From Maricaulaceae bacterium (GTDB lineage: Bacteria; Pseudomonadota; Alphaproteobacteria; Caulobacterales; Maricaulaceae): 64,000 nt of DNA. The stretch is from assembly GCA_026126205.1 (NCBI GenBank), contig JAHCJP010000007.1, forward strand, positions 62,001 to 126,000, in the 5' to 3' direction. Numbering within the stretch: the first letter of the stretch is position 1; each line of letters starts with the position of its first letter. This document shows, piece after piece, positions 30,105 through 38,819 of this stretch. The notes below the pieces were generated by a model. It did no database searches, was not told the DNA's origin, and worked only from the letters and a program-made list of their open reading frames with translations. The translations under genes and the position numbers were made by a program.

Positions 30105-30728
30105 ATGATCGCCGCGCCCTTCGCCCCCGTCAGTCTGGAGGTCCGCTCCCTAAGCCTCGCCCGCGGCGGCAAGACGCTGACGCAGCATCTGTCGCTGTCG
30201 CTGGCGCCCGGTGCGGCGCTGCTGCTGACCGGGCCGAACGGGGCGGGCAAGACGACGCTGCTGCGTGCGCTGGCCGGGCTGTTTCCGGCCACCGCCGGGG
30301 TTGTCCTCTATGACGGCGTTGCGGCGAAAATCGCGGCGCCAGGGCAGGCCGCCTTACTCGGCCATGCCGACGGGCTGAAACCCGCCGAGACGCCCTTGCA
30401 GTCGCTGGCCTTCTGGACGCGGTTTTACGGCGCGCCGGCCGATGAGGCGCAGGCGGCGCTGAAAACCATGGGCATGGCGCCGCTGTCCGGCCGCCCGGCC
30501 CAGCGCCTGTCGCGCGGCCAGCGGCGGCGGGCGGCCATCGCCCGCGTCATTGCATCGAACCGTCCGGTCTGGCTGCTGGACGAACCGGCGGGACCGCTGG
30601 ACGCCGCCGGGCGCGCGGCGCTGGCCGAAGCCGTTGCGGCGCATCGCGCGCGCGGCGGCCTGGCCGTCGCCGCCACCCATCAGCCGCTGGACTGGCCGGG
30701 CGCGCAGATGCTGGAGATGGGGCGGTGA
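30105..30728 (+). CDS. ccmA: Heme exporter ATP-binding subunit CcmA
   Basis: 207 residues from ATG 30105 (MIAAPFAPVSLEVRSLSL). Walker A GPNGAGKTTLLRALAGL (~40-56), Q-loop region LGHADGLKPAETPLQSLAFW typical of CcmA, signature RLSRGQRRRAAIARV, Walker B VWLLDEPAGPLD and an H-loop ATHQ. With CcmB and CcmC it forms the CcmABCD complex that releases heme-loaded CcmE for cytochrome c maturation. Overlaps ccmB by 4 bp (GTGA). Confidence 0.93.
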   Translation: MIAAPFAPVSLEVRSLSLARGGKTLTQHLSLSLAPGAALLLTGPNGAGKTTLLRALAGLFPATAGVVLYDGVAAKIAAPGQAALLGHADGLKPAETPLQSLAFWTRFYGAPADEAQAALKTMGMAPLSGRPAQRLSRGQRRRAAIARVIASNRPVWLLDEPAGPLDAAGRAALAEAVAAHRARGGLAVAATHQPLDWPGAQMLEMGR

Positions 30729-31393
30729 GCGCCGCCCTCGCCGTCCTGGCGCGCGAGGCGCGGCTGGCCTTCGCCGGCGGCGGCGGACCGGCCGGACCCG
30801 CGGCCTTCTTCCTCGCCGCGCTGACCCTGGCGCCGCTGGCCATCGGCCCTGCGGGCGCAACGCTGGCCGCCGCCGGGCCGGGGGTGATCGCCTTCGCCGC
30901 CCTGCTGGCCGTGTTGCAGGGGGCCGAGCGCCTGTTCGGCGAGGACGTGGCCGACGGCTCGCTGGAGCTTTACGCTCTTTCCCCCCTGCCCTTGCCGGTT
31001 ATCGCGCTGATGAAAACGCTGGGCGCGGCCTTTGCGGCGCTGTGGCCGCTGCCAGTGATCGGGTTTTTCGGCGGCGCCGCCTATGGCCTGTCCGTATCGG
31101 CGGCGCTGACGCTGGCTGCGGCGCTGGCGCTGGCGCTGCCGGGGCTGGCGCTGATCGCCGGTTTCGCCGGCGCGCTGGCCGCCGGGGCGCGGCGCGCGGG
31201 GCTTGTAATCGCGCTGATCGCCGCGCCCTTGCAGATTCCGCTGCTGGTGTTCGCCGCCGCCGCGGGCCGCGCCGCCTTCGACGGCGACGAACGCGCGCTG
31301 GCCAATCTGATCCTGTGCGCGGCGGCCAGCCTGTTCGCGCTGGCGCTGGCCCCGTTCGGCATCGCCGCCGCCCTGCGCGCGCGGATGGAATAG
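30725..31393 (+). CDS. ccmB: Heme exporter membrane subunit CcmB
   Basis: 222 residues, GTG start overlapping the ccmA stop. Six hydrophobic segments; LFGEDVADGSLELYALSPLPLPVIALMK split over ~75-105 matches the CcmB motif around the first cytoplasmic loop. Forms the ABC transporter with CcmA in the inner membrane. Confidence 0.9.
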   Translation: MSAALAVLAREARLAFAGGGGPAGPAAFFLAALTLAPLAIGPAGATLAAAGPGVIAFAALLAVLQGAERLFGEDVADGSLELYALSPLPLPVIALMKTLGAAFAALWPLPVIGFFGGAAYGLSVSAALTLAAALALALPGLALIAGFAGALAAGARRAGLVIALIAAPLQIPLLVFAAAAGRAAFDGDERALANLILCAAASLFALALAPFGIAAALRARME

Positions 31394-31455
31394 GCGCCCC
31401 CTGCGACGCCGGCGCCGCTTGCGGGGCGGGCGGCGCGCCTGTAATCGGACCCGCG

Positions 31456-32181
31456 ATGATCAGCGGCTACGCCAATCCCGAACGCTTCGACCGCATCGCG
31501 CGCGCGGCCATTCCCGTATGCGGGGCGCTGGCCGTGCTGCTGCTGGGAATCGGGATTTACCTGTCGCTGTTCGCCTCGCCGCCCGACTATCAGCAGGGCG
31601 AGACGGTTCGCATCATGTATGTGCATGTGCCGTCGGCCTGGCTGGGCCTTGGTCTCTATCTCGGCATGGGCGCCGCCAGCTTCGTCTATTTCGTCTGGCG
31701 CCATGCGGTTGCCGACGTGGCCGCCGCCGCCATCGCCCCCATCGGAGCGGTGTTCGCCGCCCTGTGCCTGGCCACCGGCGCCCTGTGGGGCCAGCCGACC
31801 TGGGGGACCTGGTGGGTGTGGGACGCGCGCCTGACCTCGATGCTGATCCAGCTGCTGCTGTATCTGGGATATATGGGCCTGCGCGCCGCGCTGGAGGACG
31901 AAGGCCAGGCGGCGCGCGCCGGGGCGATCCTGGCCATGGCCGGGCTGATCAACCTGCCGATCGTGAAATTCTCGGTCGACTGGTGGGCCAGCCTGCACCA
32001 GCCGGCCTCGGTGTTCCGTCTCGACGGGCCGACGATCCACGCCAGCCAGCTTGCGCCGCTGCTGGTGATGGCGCTGGGCCTTTCCTTCCTCGCCGCCTGG
32101 CTGGTGTTCTACCGGATGCGCAGCGCGATGATCGCGCGGCGGGCCTTCGCCCTGCGCCGGGCGCGGGAGGCGCGGGCATGA
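31456..32181 (+). CDS. ccmC: Heme exporter/heme-handling protein CcmC
   Basis: 241 residues from ATG 31456 (MISGYANPERFDRIARAAIP). Six transmembrane segments and the Trp-rich heme-handling motif WGQPTWGTWWVWDARLTS (~112-129), with flanking His in YVHVPSAW (~59) and SLHQPAS (~184). CcmC loads heme onto the chaperone CcmE. An upstream long open frame in the same phase is a shadow of ccmA/ccmB. Overlaps ccmD by ATGA. Confidence 0.93.
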   Translation: MISGYANPERFDRIARAAIPVCGALAVLLLGIGIYLSLFASPPDYQQGETVRIMYVHVPSAWLGLGLYLGMGAASFVYFVWRHAVADVAAAAIAPIGAVFAALCLATGALWGQPTWGTWWVWDARLTSMLIQLLLYLGYMGLRAALEDEGQAARAGAILAMAGLINLPIVKFSVDWWASLHQPASVFRLDGPTIHASQLAPLLVMALGLSFLAAWLVFYRMRSAMIARRAFALRRAREARA

Positions 32182-32339
32182 ACGAGTTTTTCGCCATGGG
32201 CGGACACGCCGGCTTCATATGGCCGTCCTGGGGTCTCGCCGCGCTGGGCGTTACCGGCCTGATCGCTTTCGTTCTCGCCGAGCGCCGGGCGGCGAACCGC
32301 GCCCTGAAGCGCGAGGAGGCGGAAAGGGACGCGCCATGA
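32178..32339 (+). CDS. ccmD: Small heme exporter subunit CcmD
   Basis: 53 residues: MNEFFAMGGHAGFIWPSWGL, a single transmembrane helix, then an Arg/Lys/Glu tail (AERRAANRALKREEAER). This is the standard CcmD layout; the GGHAGFIWPSWG motif is nearly diagnostic. Overlaps ccmC upstream and ccmG downstream by four bases each. Stabilises the CcmABC-CcmE complex. Confidence 0.93.
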   Translation: MNEFFAMGGHAGFIWPSWGLAALGVTGLIAFVLAERRAANRALKREEAERDAP

Positions 32340-32857
32340 GCGCCGCCCTGCGCTTCGCGCCGCTGATCCTGCTGGGCGTGCTGATCGCCGTGCTGGCCGT
32401 GGCCCTGCTGCGTCCGGACAGTCCCGAACCCCCGCAGAGCCGTCTGACCGGCCAGCCGCTGCCGGCGCTGGAGCTGCAGCGGCTGGACGGCAAGCCGGGC
32501 TTCGACCTGACGCAGGCCGAAGGCCCGTATCTGCTGAATATCTGGGGTTCCTGGTGCCCGCCCTGCCGGATCGAACACCCGGTGCTGATGGATCTGGCGG
32601 CCGAGGGGGTGCCGGTTTACGGCATCGCCTGGCGCGACCGCCCGGCCAACGCCCGCGCTTTCCTGGCCGAGCTGGGCGACCCCTATGCCGGGGTGATGCT
32701 TGACCCCGACAGCCGCGCCGCGATCGCGCTGGGGGTGACCGGGGCGCCGGAAACCTTCGTGATCGGGGCCGACGGGCGGGTGGCGCTGCGCTGGGCCGGG
32801 CCGCTGACCGAAGACGTGGTGGAGCGCCGCATCCGCCCGGCGCTGGAGCGCCGCTGA
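32336..32857 (+). CDS. ccmG: Thiol:disulfide interchange protein CcmG/DsbE
   Basis: 173 residues: N-terminal signal anchor (~7-25), then a thioredoxin fold with WGSWCPPCRIEHP (active Cys pair ~74/77), VYGIAWRDRPANARAFL and the cis-Pro region TGAPETFVIGADG. Reduces apocytochrome c haem-binding cysteines in the periplasm. Last gene of ccmABCDG; ccmE, ccmF and ccmH are not in this window. ATGA overlap with ccmD shows coupling. Confidence 0.94.
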   Translation: MSAALRFAPLILLGVLIAVLAVALLRPDSPEPPQSRLTGQPLPALELQRLDGKPGFDLTQAEGPYLLNIWGSWCPPCRIEHPVLMDLAAEGVPVYGIAWRDRPANARAFLAELGDPYAGVMLDPDSRAAIALGVTGAPETFVIGADGRVALRWAGPLTEDVVERRIRPALERR

Positions 32858-32861
32858 CTGG

Positions 32862-33401
32862 TTATTTCTTCCTCTTTTTCTTGTCTTTCTTCTTACCTGT
32901 TTTCGCCTTTTTACCACCCTTCAGCGGCGTCTTCGTCATCCTCCCCTCGCCGGCGCCGGGCGGGCCGTCCATCGCCGTCGCGAATCGCGTCAGCGCCTCC
33001 CGGAAATCCTTGCGCCTGCCCTTCGGCAGAACCGCCAGCACCGCCGCGTCCGCCGCCGACGCCGCGGGCAGCGCGGCCTGGTAAAGCTTGCGGCCGGCGG
33101 CGGTCAGGCTGACGGCGTTGGCGCGGGCGTCGCCCGGCGCCTTCTCGCGGCTGATCCAGCCGCGCCGCGCCATGCGCGCGGCCATTTCGGCCAGGGTGGA
33201 GCGGTCGATGCCGGTGGCGCGGACCAGGCCGGACTGGGTCAGCCCCTCCTGCGCCGCGACGGCGACCAGCACGGCGAACTGGCGCTGGGTGAGGCCCGGA
33301 TCGCCCGCGAGGGCGGCGAAGCGGTCGGCGGCGAACTGCTGGGCGCGGTGCAGAAGCTGCGCCGGAGAGGCGGCGAGGTCGAATGTGTCGCGGCCGGGCA
33401 T
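32862..33401 (-). CDS. MarR-family regulator with a poly-lysine tail
   Basis: 179 residues. Winged-helix core: LTQRQFAVLVAVAAQEGLTQSGLV, TGIDRSTLAEMAARMARRGWI and REKAPGDARANAVSLTAAGRKLYQ, all MarR hallmarks. After the dimerisation helix comes a lysine-rich C-terminal extension (KTPLKGGKKAKTGKKKDKK and on to the end), unusual for MarR proteins and probably increasing non-specific DNA affinity. Convergent with ccmG (5-bp gap). Ligand and targets unknown; an operator was not identified. Confidence 0.85.
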   Translation of the reverse strand: MPGRDTFDLAASPAQLLHRAQQFAADRFAALAGDPGLTQRQFAVLVAVAAQEGLTQSGLVRATGIDRSTLAEMAARMARRGWISREKAPGDARANAVSLTAAGRKLYQAALPAASAADAAVLAVLPKGRRKDFREALTRFATAMDGPPGAGEGRMTKTPLKGGKKAKTGKKKDKKKRKK

Positions 33402-33488
33402 GAACGCCCCCTGGTCATGGCGCCAATCAGGGGCGTTCTAGCCATCGAATGTGAGAGTTTCGTGAGCGTTTGACGACAGTTCGTCCGC

Positions 33489-34148
33489 CTACGGCGCGGG
33501 ATTCTTCTCCGGCTCCGGCGGCTGGTGCTTCATCAGCAGCGGGATATTGGCCAGCGCGAACAGGAAGGTCAGCGGCATGACGCCGAAGAACTTGAAATTG
33601 GCCCAGAACGATTCGGTGATCGTGAACTCGGTGAACCAGCGCGAAGCCTCGCTGACCCCGGCGTCGCCGATCTGCCGCCACAGCAGTTCGTTCAGGAAGG
33701 CAAGGAACTGGAAGAACACCGCCCAGCGGATGGCGAAAATCGTCCAGATGCGTTCGGGCACGTCGAACACGCCGCCGAACAGCGCCTTCCAGACGTTGAA
33801 GCCGAAGGCGTAGCTGATCAGGATCGCATAGGCGAACATCAGGTTGATGATCGTCGGCTTGATATAGGCGAAGATCGGATCCTGCAGCCAGATGGTCAGC
33901 GCCCCGAAGGTCAGCACCACCACGGCGGTGACCATCAGCATCGGCGGCATGCGCCGCTGGACGCGCCAGGCGTAGAGAAACGCCACCGTCACCGCGACCA
34001 TGAACGCCCCGGTGGCCCAGAAGATCGCATCGGCCCCGAACAGCGCCCGGCCGCCGTTATAGGCCAGGATGAACACGATGGTCGGCCCGACATCGACCAG
34101 CAGCGTTCCCCCCTGTTTCGCGGTGCTTGCGGCGGAAGCCATCGGCAA
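33489..34148 (-). CDS. yciB: Inner-membrane septation protein A (YciB/IspZ)
   Basis: 219 residues with five to six transmembrane segments. Family marks: DVGPTIVFILAYN, TLTIW-like GALTIWLQDPIFAYIKPTIINLMFA split across ~85-108, RIWTIFAIRWAVFFQFLAFLNE and NFKFFGVMPLTFLFALANIPLL. YciB affects septation and envelope integrity. It follows the conserved neighbourhood dapF-mtaB-ftsY-yciB; an EamA transporter separates it from ftsY here. Confidence 0.92.
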   Translation of the reverse strand: MPMASAASTAKQGGTLLVDVGPTIVFILAYNGGRALFGADAIFWATGAFMVAVTVAFLYAWRVQRRMPPMLMVTAVVVLTFGALTIWLQDPIFAYIKPTIINLMFAYAILISYAFGFNVWKALFGGVFDVPERIWTIFAIRWAVFFQFLAFLNELLWRQIGDAGVSEASRWFTEFTITESFWANFKFFGVMPLTFLFALANIPLLMKHQPPEPEKNPAP

Positions 34149-34155
34149 ATCTCCT

Positions 34156-34977
34156 TCAGCGCGAGAACACTTGTAGCAGCGCCAGCCCCGCCGCCAACAC
34201 CACGGCCAGCAGCACGCGCCGCCTCCCGAAGGACTCTTTCAGCAGCACGGCGCCCAGAATGGCCCCGAACACGAAGCTGGTTTCGCGGATCGCCGTCATC
34301 GGCGCCACCGGCGCGATGGAGAAGGCGTAAAGCGCCAGCGTGTAGGTGCCGGCGTTGAACAGGGCGCTGAACGCCGAGATGCGCAGCACCGACCGCGCCT
34401 GCGCCACGATGCGCCGCCCCCGGCGGACCAGCGCGGTCAGGGATAGCGTCAGCGCCGACAGCACGAAAAACCAGCCGGCATAGAGCAGCGGATCGCCGGC
34501 CGCGCGCACCCCGGCGGCGTCGTTCACCGAATAGGCCGCCGTCATCAGCGCGCAGGCGAGGGCGAAGAACAGCGCCGCGCCTTTCGGGACGCCGTTGCGC
34601 TCCGGCCAGGCGAAGCCGAGCAGGGCGAAACTGGCGACCAGCAGGCCGCCCAGCGCCCACGGGTTCAGCGCCTCGCCCAGGAACAGGAACGCCCCGGCGG
34701 CGGCCAGCATCGGCGCGCCGCCGCGCATCACCGGATAGACCAGGTTCATCTCGCCGCGCTCGAACGCCGCGATCAGCGCCATGTTGAACGCCCAGATGAT
34801 CGCCGCGCCCAGCAGCAGAAAGCGCCAGACCTCCCAGGACGGAAACTCGCGCGTCAGCAGCACCGGAATGAACAGCAGCGCCGCGAAACTGATCGACAGC
34901 GCCCGGAACACCAGCTTGTCGGCGGCCTGTTTGGTGAAGAAGGTCATGCCCGCGTGCAGCATCGCCGAGGCGAGCAT
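34156..34977 (-). CDS. DMT-superfamily (EamA) transporter
   Basis: 273 residues from ATG 34977; the frame stays open up to the ftsY stop, so a slightly earlier non-ATG start is possible since EamA proteins usually have a few more N-terminal residues. Ten predicted helices in two EamA repeats: IIWAFNMALIAAFERGEMNLVYPVMRGGAPML (first) and ISAFSALFNAGTYTLALYAFSIAPVAPMTAIRETSFVFGA (second), the latter with the conserved repeat-end pattern. Putative metabolite exporter; substrate unknown. Same strand as ftsY and yciB, likely one transcript. Confidence 0.83.
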   Translation of the reverse strand: MLASAMLHAGMTFFTKQAADKLVFRALSISFAALLFIPVLLTREFPSWEVWRFLLLGAAIIWAFNMALIAAFERGEMNLVYPVMRGGAPMLAAAGAFLFLGEALNPWALGGLLVASFALLGFAWPERNGVPKGAALFFALACALMTAAYSVNDAAGVRAAGDPLLYAGWFFVLSALTLSLTALVRRGRRIVAQARSVLRISAFSALFNAGTYTLALYAFSIAPVAPMTAIRETSFVFGAILGAVLLKESFGRRRVLLAVVLAAGLALLQVFSR

Positions 34978-35009
34978 GGCGAGGCTGGCGAGCGTCAGCG
35001 GATCGGCGG

Positions 35010-35963
35010 TCAGACCCCGCCCTCCGCGTCCAGACCGGCGATCGCCCGCGCGAAGGCGGCGGCGCTGAAGGGCTGCAGGTCGTCCACGCCCTCGCCGACG
35101 CCGATATAGTGGATCGGCAGGGCGAATTTCTCGCCCACCTGCACCAGCGCGCCGCCCTTGGCGGTGCCGTCCAGCTTGGTCATGATCACGCCGGTGACGT
35201 TCGCGGCCTCCAGAAACGCCTCGGCCTGCGACACGGCGTTGCCGCCCACCGTGCCGTCCAGCACCAGCACGCAATGATGCGGCGCATCCGGAACCACCTT
35301 GCCGATGACGCGGACGATCTTTTTCAGTTCGTCCATCAGCATCGCCTTGGTCTGCAGGCGCCCGGCGGTGTCGATCAGCACCGTGTCGAAGCCTTCGCGC
35401 TTCGCCCGCTCCACCGCCTCATAGGCCAGCCCCGCCGCGTCGGCGCCCAGCTCGCGCTTGACCACCGGAACCCCGGCGCGCTCGCCCCAGACGGAAAGCT
35501 GTTCGATGGCCGCGGCGCGGAAGGTGTCTCCGGCGGCGATCAGCACTTTCCCGCCGTCGCGTTTCAGCCCGGCGGCGATCTTGCCCAGCGTGGTGGTCTT
35601 GCCCGATCCGTTGACGCCGGCGAACAGCACCACGCGCGGCGCGGGGCCGGAGAGATCCAGCGGCTTTTCCAGCGGCGCCAGCGTCTCGGCCACCACGGCG
35701 GCCAGCGCCTGGCGCACCTCCTCGTCGGTGACTTCCTTGTCGAAGCGGTCTTTCGCCAGCCGCTGCACCGTGCGCGCCGCCGCCGGAGCGCCCAGATCGG
35801 CGGCGATCAGCAGCTCCTCCAGTTCGTCCAGCGCCGCCTGGTCCAGCCGGCGCTTGGTGAACACCGCCGCGACGCTTTCGGTGATCTGGGTCGAGCTGCG
35901 CTTCAGCCCCGCCGCCAGGCGGGCGAAAAAGCCAGGCTTTTTCGGTTTGTCCTCCGCGCTCAC
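35010..35963 (-). CDS. ftsY: Signal recognition particle receptor FtsY
   Basis: 317 residues; GTPase receiving SRP-ribosome complexes at the membrane. Short basic N-terminus (KKPGFFARLAAGLKRSS), N domain, then G domain: FAGVNGSGKTTTLGKIAA (~113-130), AGDTFRAAAIEQL, LIDTAGRLQTKAMLMDELKK (~196-215), TKLDGTAKGGALV (~258-270) and IGVGEGVDDLQPF. The acidic A domain of enterobacterial FtsY is missing, as usual in alphaproteobacteria. ATGA overlap with the upstream mtaB. Confidence 0.96.
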   Translation of the reverse strand: MSAEDKPKKPGFFARLAAGLKRSSTQITESVAAVFTKRRLDQAALDELEELLIAADLGAPAAARTVQRLAKDRFDKEVTDEEVRQALAAVVAETLAPLEKPLDLSGPAPRVVLFAGVNGSGKTTTLGKIAAGLKRDGGKVLIAAGDTFRAAAIEQLSVWGERAGVPVVKRELGADAAGLAYEAVERAKREGFDTVLIDTAGRLQTKAMLMDELKKIVRVIGKVVPDAPHHCVLVLDGTVGGNAVSQAEAFLEAANVTGVIMTKLDGTAKGGALVQVGEKFALPIHYIGVGEGVDDLQPFSAAAFARAIAGLDAEGGV

Positions 35964-37276
35964 GCCGCGATGTCCCCGGTCAGTTCGCGGCCGTCATGGC
36001 CGGTGATCCGCAACGGGATGATGGCGCCGGCGCGAGCCGGAAGCGCGGGATCGAAACGGATGGCGGCGAAGTTCGGCGCGCGGGCGAAGCCGGGGCGCTC
36101 GACAAGGCCCTGTTGAACGCTTCCGGTCAGGGCGTGAAGATGCCGGGCCAGCGCCGCATCGCCCTTGTCGCGCAGCCGCGCCGCCCGTTCTTTCGCCACC
36201 GCCTTGCCGAGCTGCGGCATGCGCGCCGCCGGCGTGCCGGGGCGCGGCGAGAACGGGAACACGTGCAGATAGGCGAGATCGCAGTCGTCGACGAGGGCCA
36301 GCGTGTTCTCGAACATCGCTTCGGTCTCGGTCGGAAAGCCGGCGATCAAATCGGCGCCGAAAGCGATCTCGGGCCGCGCCTGCTTCAGCCGCGCGCATAG
36401 TTCCACCGCGTCGGCGCGCAGATGGCGGCGCTTCATCCGCTTCAGGATCATGTCGTCGCCGGCCTGCAGCGACAGGTGCAAATGCGGGGCGATGCGGGCC
36501 GCGCCGGTGATCGCCTCGAACAGCGCCGGGTCGATCTCGATGGCGTCGATGGACGACAGGCGCAGGCGCGGCAGGTCCGGCGCCGCCTTCAGGATCGCCT
36601 GCACCAGGCGGCCCAGCTTCGGCGCCCCCGGCAGGCCGGCGCCCCAGGAGGTGAGGTCCACCCCGGTCAGCACGATCTCCTGATGCCCGGAATCCACCAG
36701 CGTCTTGACCTGCGCCACCACCTCGCCGGCCGGGACGGAGCGCGAATTGCCGCGGCCATAGGGGATGATGCAGAAGGTGCAGCGATGGTCGCAGCCGGTC
36801 TGCACCTGCACATAGGCGCGCGCCCGGCCGTCCATGCCGTCGACCAGGTGCCCCGCTGTCTCGCGCACGCTCATGATGTCGTTGACGCGCACCTTCTCGC
36901 TTCCGCCCAGCAGGGCGGCGGGGGCGAAGGTTTCGGCGCGCAGCTTCTCGGTATTGCCGATCACCCGCGTCACCTCCGGCATGGCGGCGAAGGCGGCGGG
37001 GTCGATCTGCGCCGCGCAGCCGGTGACGATCACCGGCGCGTCCGGGCGCGTCTTGCGGGCGCGGCGGATCGCCTGCCGCCCCTGGCGCACGGCCTCGGCG
37101 GTGACCGCGCAGGTGTTGACGATCACCGCCTCCGTCAGGCCGGCGGCGCGGGCGTGGCCGCGCATCACCTCGGCCTCCCAGGCGTTCAGCCGGCAGCCGA
37201 AGCTGACGATCTCGACAGCCTCCGGAGGCGCATCACCCGCGGTGCGCGGGGGCGGGGTGTCTGCAAGCGCGGTCAT
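35960..37276 (-). CDS. mtaB: tRNA (N6-L-threonylcarbamoyladenosine(37)-C2)-methylthiotransferase MtaB
   Basis: 438 residues from ATG 37276; the much longer open frame upstream runs antisense-like through trkH and is rejected. Radical-SAM methylthiotransferase that converts t6A37 to ms2t6A in tRNA. Three Cys for the auxiliary cluster in the UPF0004 domain (SFGCRLN, VNTCAV, VTGCAAQ), radical-SAM CDHRCTFCIIPYGRGNSRS (~160-178), LTGVDLTSWG, LSLQAGDDMILKRMKRRH, GADLIAGFPTE and a C-terminal TRAM-like region (GHDGRELTGDI). Directly coupled to ftsY. Confidence 0.94.
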   Translation of the reverse strand: MTALADTPPPRTAGDAPPEAVEIVSFGCRLNAWEAEVMRGHARAAGLTEAVIVNTCAVTAEAVRQGRQAIRRARKTRPDAPVIVTGCAAQIDPAAFAAMPEVTRVIGNTEKLRAETFAPAALLGGSEKVRVNDIMSVRETAGHLVDGMDGRARAYVQVQTGCDHRCTFCIIPYGRGNSRSVPAGEVVAQVKTLVDSGHQEIVLTGVDLTSWGAGLPGAPKLGRLVQAILKAAPDLPRLRLSSIDAIEIDPALFEAITGAARIAPHLHLSLQAGDDMILKRMKRRHLRADAVELCARLKQARPEIAFGADLIAGFPTETEAMFENTLALVDDCDLAYLHVFPFSPRPGTPAARMPQLGKAVAKERAARLRDKGDAALARHLHALTGSVQQGLVERPGFARAPNFAAIRFDPALPARAGAIIPLRITGHDGRELTGDIAA

Positions 37277-37320
37277 GGGCGGCGGAAAGTGGGGGAGCGG
37301 GCCGCGCGGGTCAAGCGCGC

Positions 37321-38772
37321 TCACCGGTCGTAGAAGCGCGGCAGGAACAGCAGCAACACGGTCATGATCTCCAGCCGTCCCAGCACCATCATGAAGGACA
37401 GCAGCCATTTCGCCTCCTCCGGGAGGGGGGCGAAATTGCCGGCGGGCCCGATGATTTCGCCAAGACCGGGGCCGATATTGGCCACCGCATTGGCCGAGGC
37501 GGAGACCGCGGTGACGAAGTCCAGCCCCATCGCCGACAGGGCCACGGCGCCAATGGCGAAGGCGCCCACGAACATGCCGGCGAACAGCGCGACGGAGACG
37601 ATGTCGGCGTCGGTCAGCCGCCGGCCGCGATGGTGCATGGCGATCACCGCGTTCGGCTGCGCCGTGCGGGCGAGGTGCTGGACGATGGCCTTGCCCATCA
37701 CTTCGAGCCGGAAAATCTTGAACCCGCCGGCGGTGGAGCCGGCGCAGCCGCCCAGGAACATCAGGAAGAAGAACAGGCCGACGGCGGCCGGGCCCCATAA
37801 CTGGTAGTCGGCGGTGGCGAAGCCGGTTGTGGTGACGATGGAGGCGACATTGAAGAACGCCCCGCGCAGCGCCTCGAAGAACGCCGTTCCCTGCGCGGCC
37901 TGGTAGGCGGTCAGCACCAGCGCCGCCGTGACGATGATCGCCGCCAGCAGGCCCACTTCTCCGAACCCGGACCCGGCGCCGCGCGCCCGTTTCGGCCGCA
38001 GCAGCCGCACATACAGCAGGAAGGGCAGCGCGCCGGTGAACATGAACGCCACGGCGATCCACTGCACCCCGGGCGAGAAGGCGCCCATCGAGGCGTCGCG
38101 GGTGGAGAAACCGGCGGTGGAGACGGTGGTGAAGGCGTGGGCGATCGCGTCGAACCCGCTCATGCCGGCGATGGCGTACAGGCTGGCGCAGGCCAGCGTC
38201 AGGCCGAGATAGATCGCGCCGATGATCGCCGCCAGCTCGCCGGGGCGCGCGATCAGCTTTTCATCCGACTTGTCGGTGAACTCCAGCCGCAGCAACTGCA
38301 TGCCGCCGATGCGCAGGAAGGGCAGGATGGCGATGGACAGGCCGATAATGCCGAACCCGCCCACCCATTGCAGCGCGGCGCGCCACATCAGCAGGCTGGG
38401 CGGGGCGCCGTCGAGGCCGGAAATCACCGTCGAGCCGGTGGTGGTCAGACCCGACACCGCCTCGAAATAGGCGTCGGTGAAGGACAGCTGCAGCGCGCCG
38501 AGCATCAGCGGGATGCAGGCCAGCAGCGGCAGGCCGAACCAGGCCCCGACGGTCAGCGCCACGGCCTGGCGGAATTTCAGCTCCGGCTCCGCCCCCCAGC
38601 CGGCGGCGACGAACAGCCCGCCGACCAGCGCCCCGGCCATCGCGGCGGCGGCGAAGGCGGCGGACTGGCCGTCTCCGGCCGCGCGAGAGCCGAGCGCGTG
38701 CAGGGCCGCCATCGCCGCCAGCGTCAGCGCCAGCCAGCCGAGCGCGAACAGCACGACGCGAAAATCACGCAT
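37321..38772 (-). CDS. TrkH-family potassium uptake protein
   Basis: 483 residues with four M1-P-M2 repeats. Selectivity-filter-like loops can be seen: GLTTTGSTVI (P1), TTVSTAGFSTRDAS (P2), VTTTGFATADYQLWG (P3) and NAVANIGPGLGEIIG (P4). Works with a TrkA-type NAD-binding subunit that is not in this window. Sits between mtaB and dapF, splitting what is otherwise a conserved pair. Confidence 0.93.
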   Translation of the reverse strand: MRDFRVVLFALGWLALTLAAMAALHALGSRAAGDGQSAAFAAAAMAGALVGGLFVAAGWGAEPELKFRQAVALTVGAWFGLPLLACIPLMLGALQLSFTDAYFEAVSGLTTTGSTVISGLDGAPPSLLMWRAALQWVGGFGIIGLSIAILPFLRIGGMQLLRLEFTDKSDEKLIARPGELAAIIGAIYLGLTLACASLYAIAGMSGFDAIAHAFTTVSTAGFSTRDASMGAFSPGVQWIAVAFMFTGALPFLLYVRLLRPKRARGAGSGFGEVGLLAAIIVTAALVLTAYQAAQGTAFFEALRGAFFNVASIVTTTGFATADYQLWGPAAVGLFFFLMFLGGCAGSTAGGFKIFRLEVMGKAIVQHLARTAQPNAVIAMHHRGRRLTDADIVSVALFAGMFVGAFAIGAVALSAMGLDFVTAVSASANAVANIGPGLGEIIGPAGNFAPLPEEAKWLLSFMMVLGRLEIMTVLLLFLPRFYDR

Positions 38773-38819
38773 ATGCGGCGGCCCCGTTCATAGCGCGCGG
38801 CAGGGTGACGGCGAAGCGC

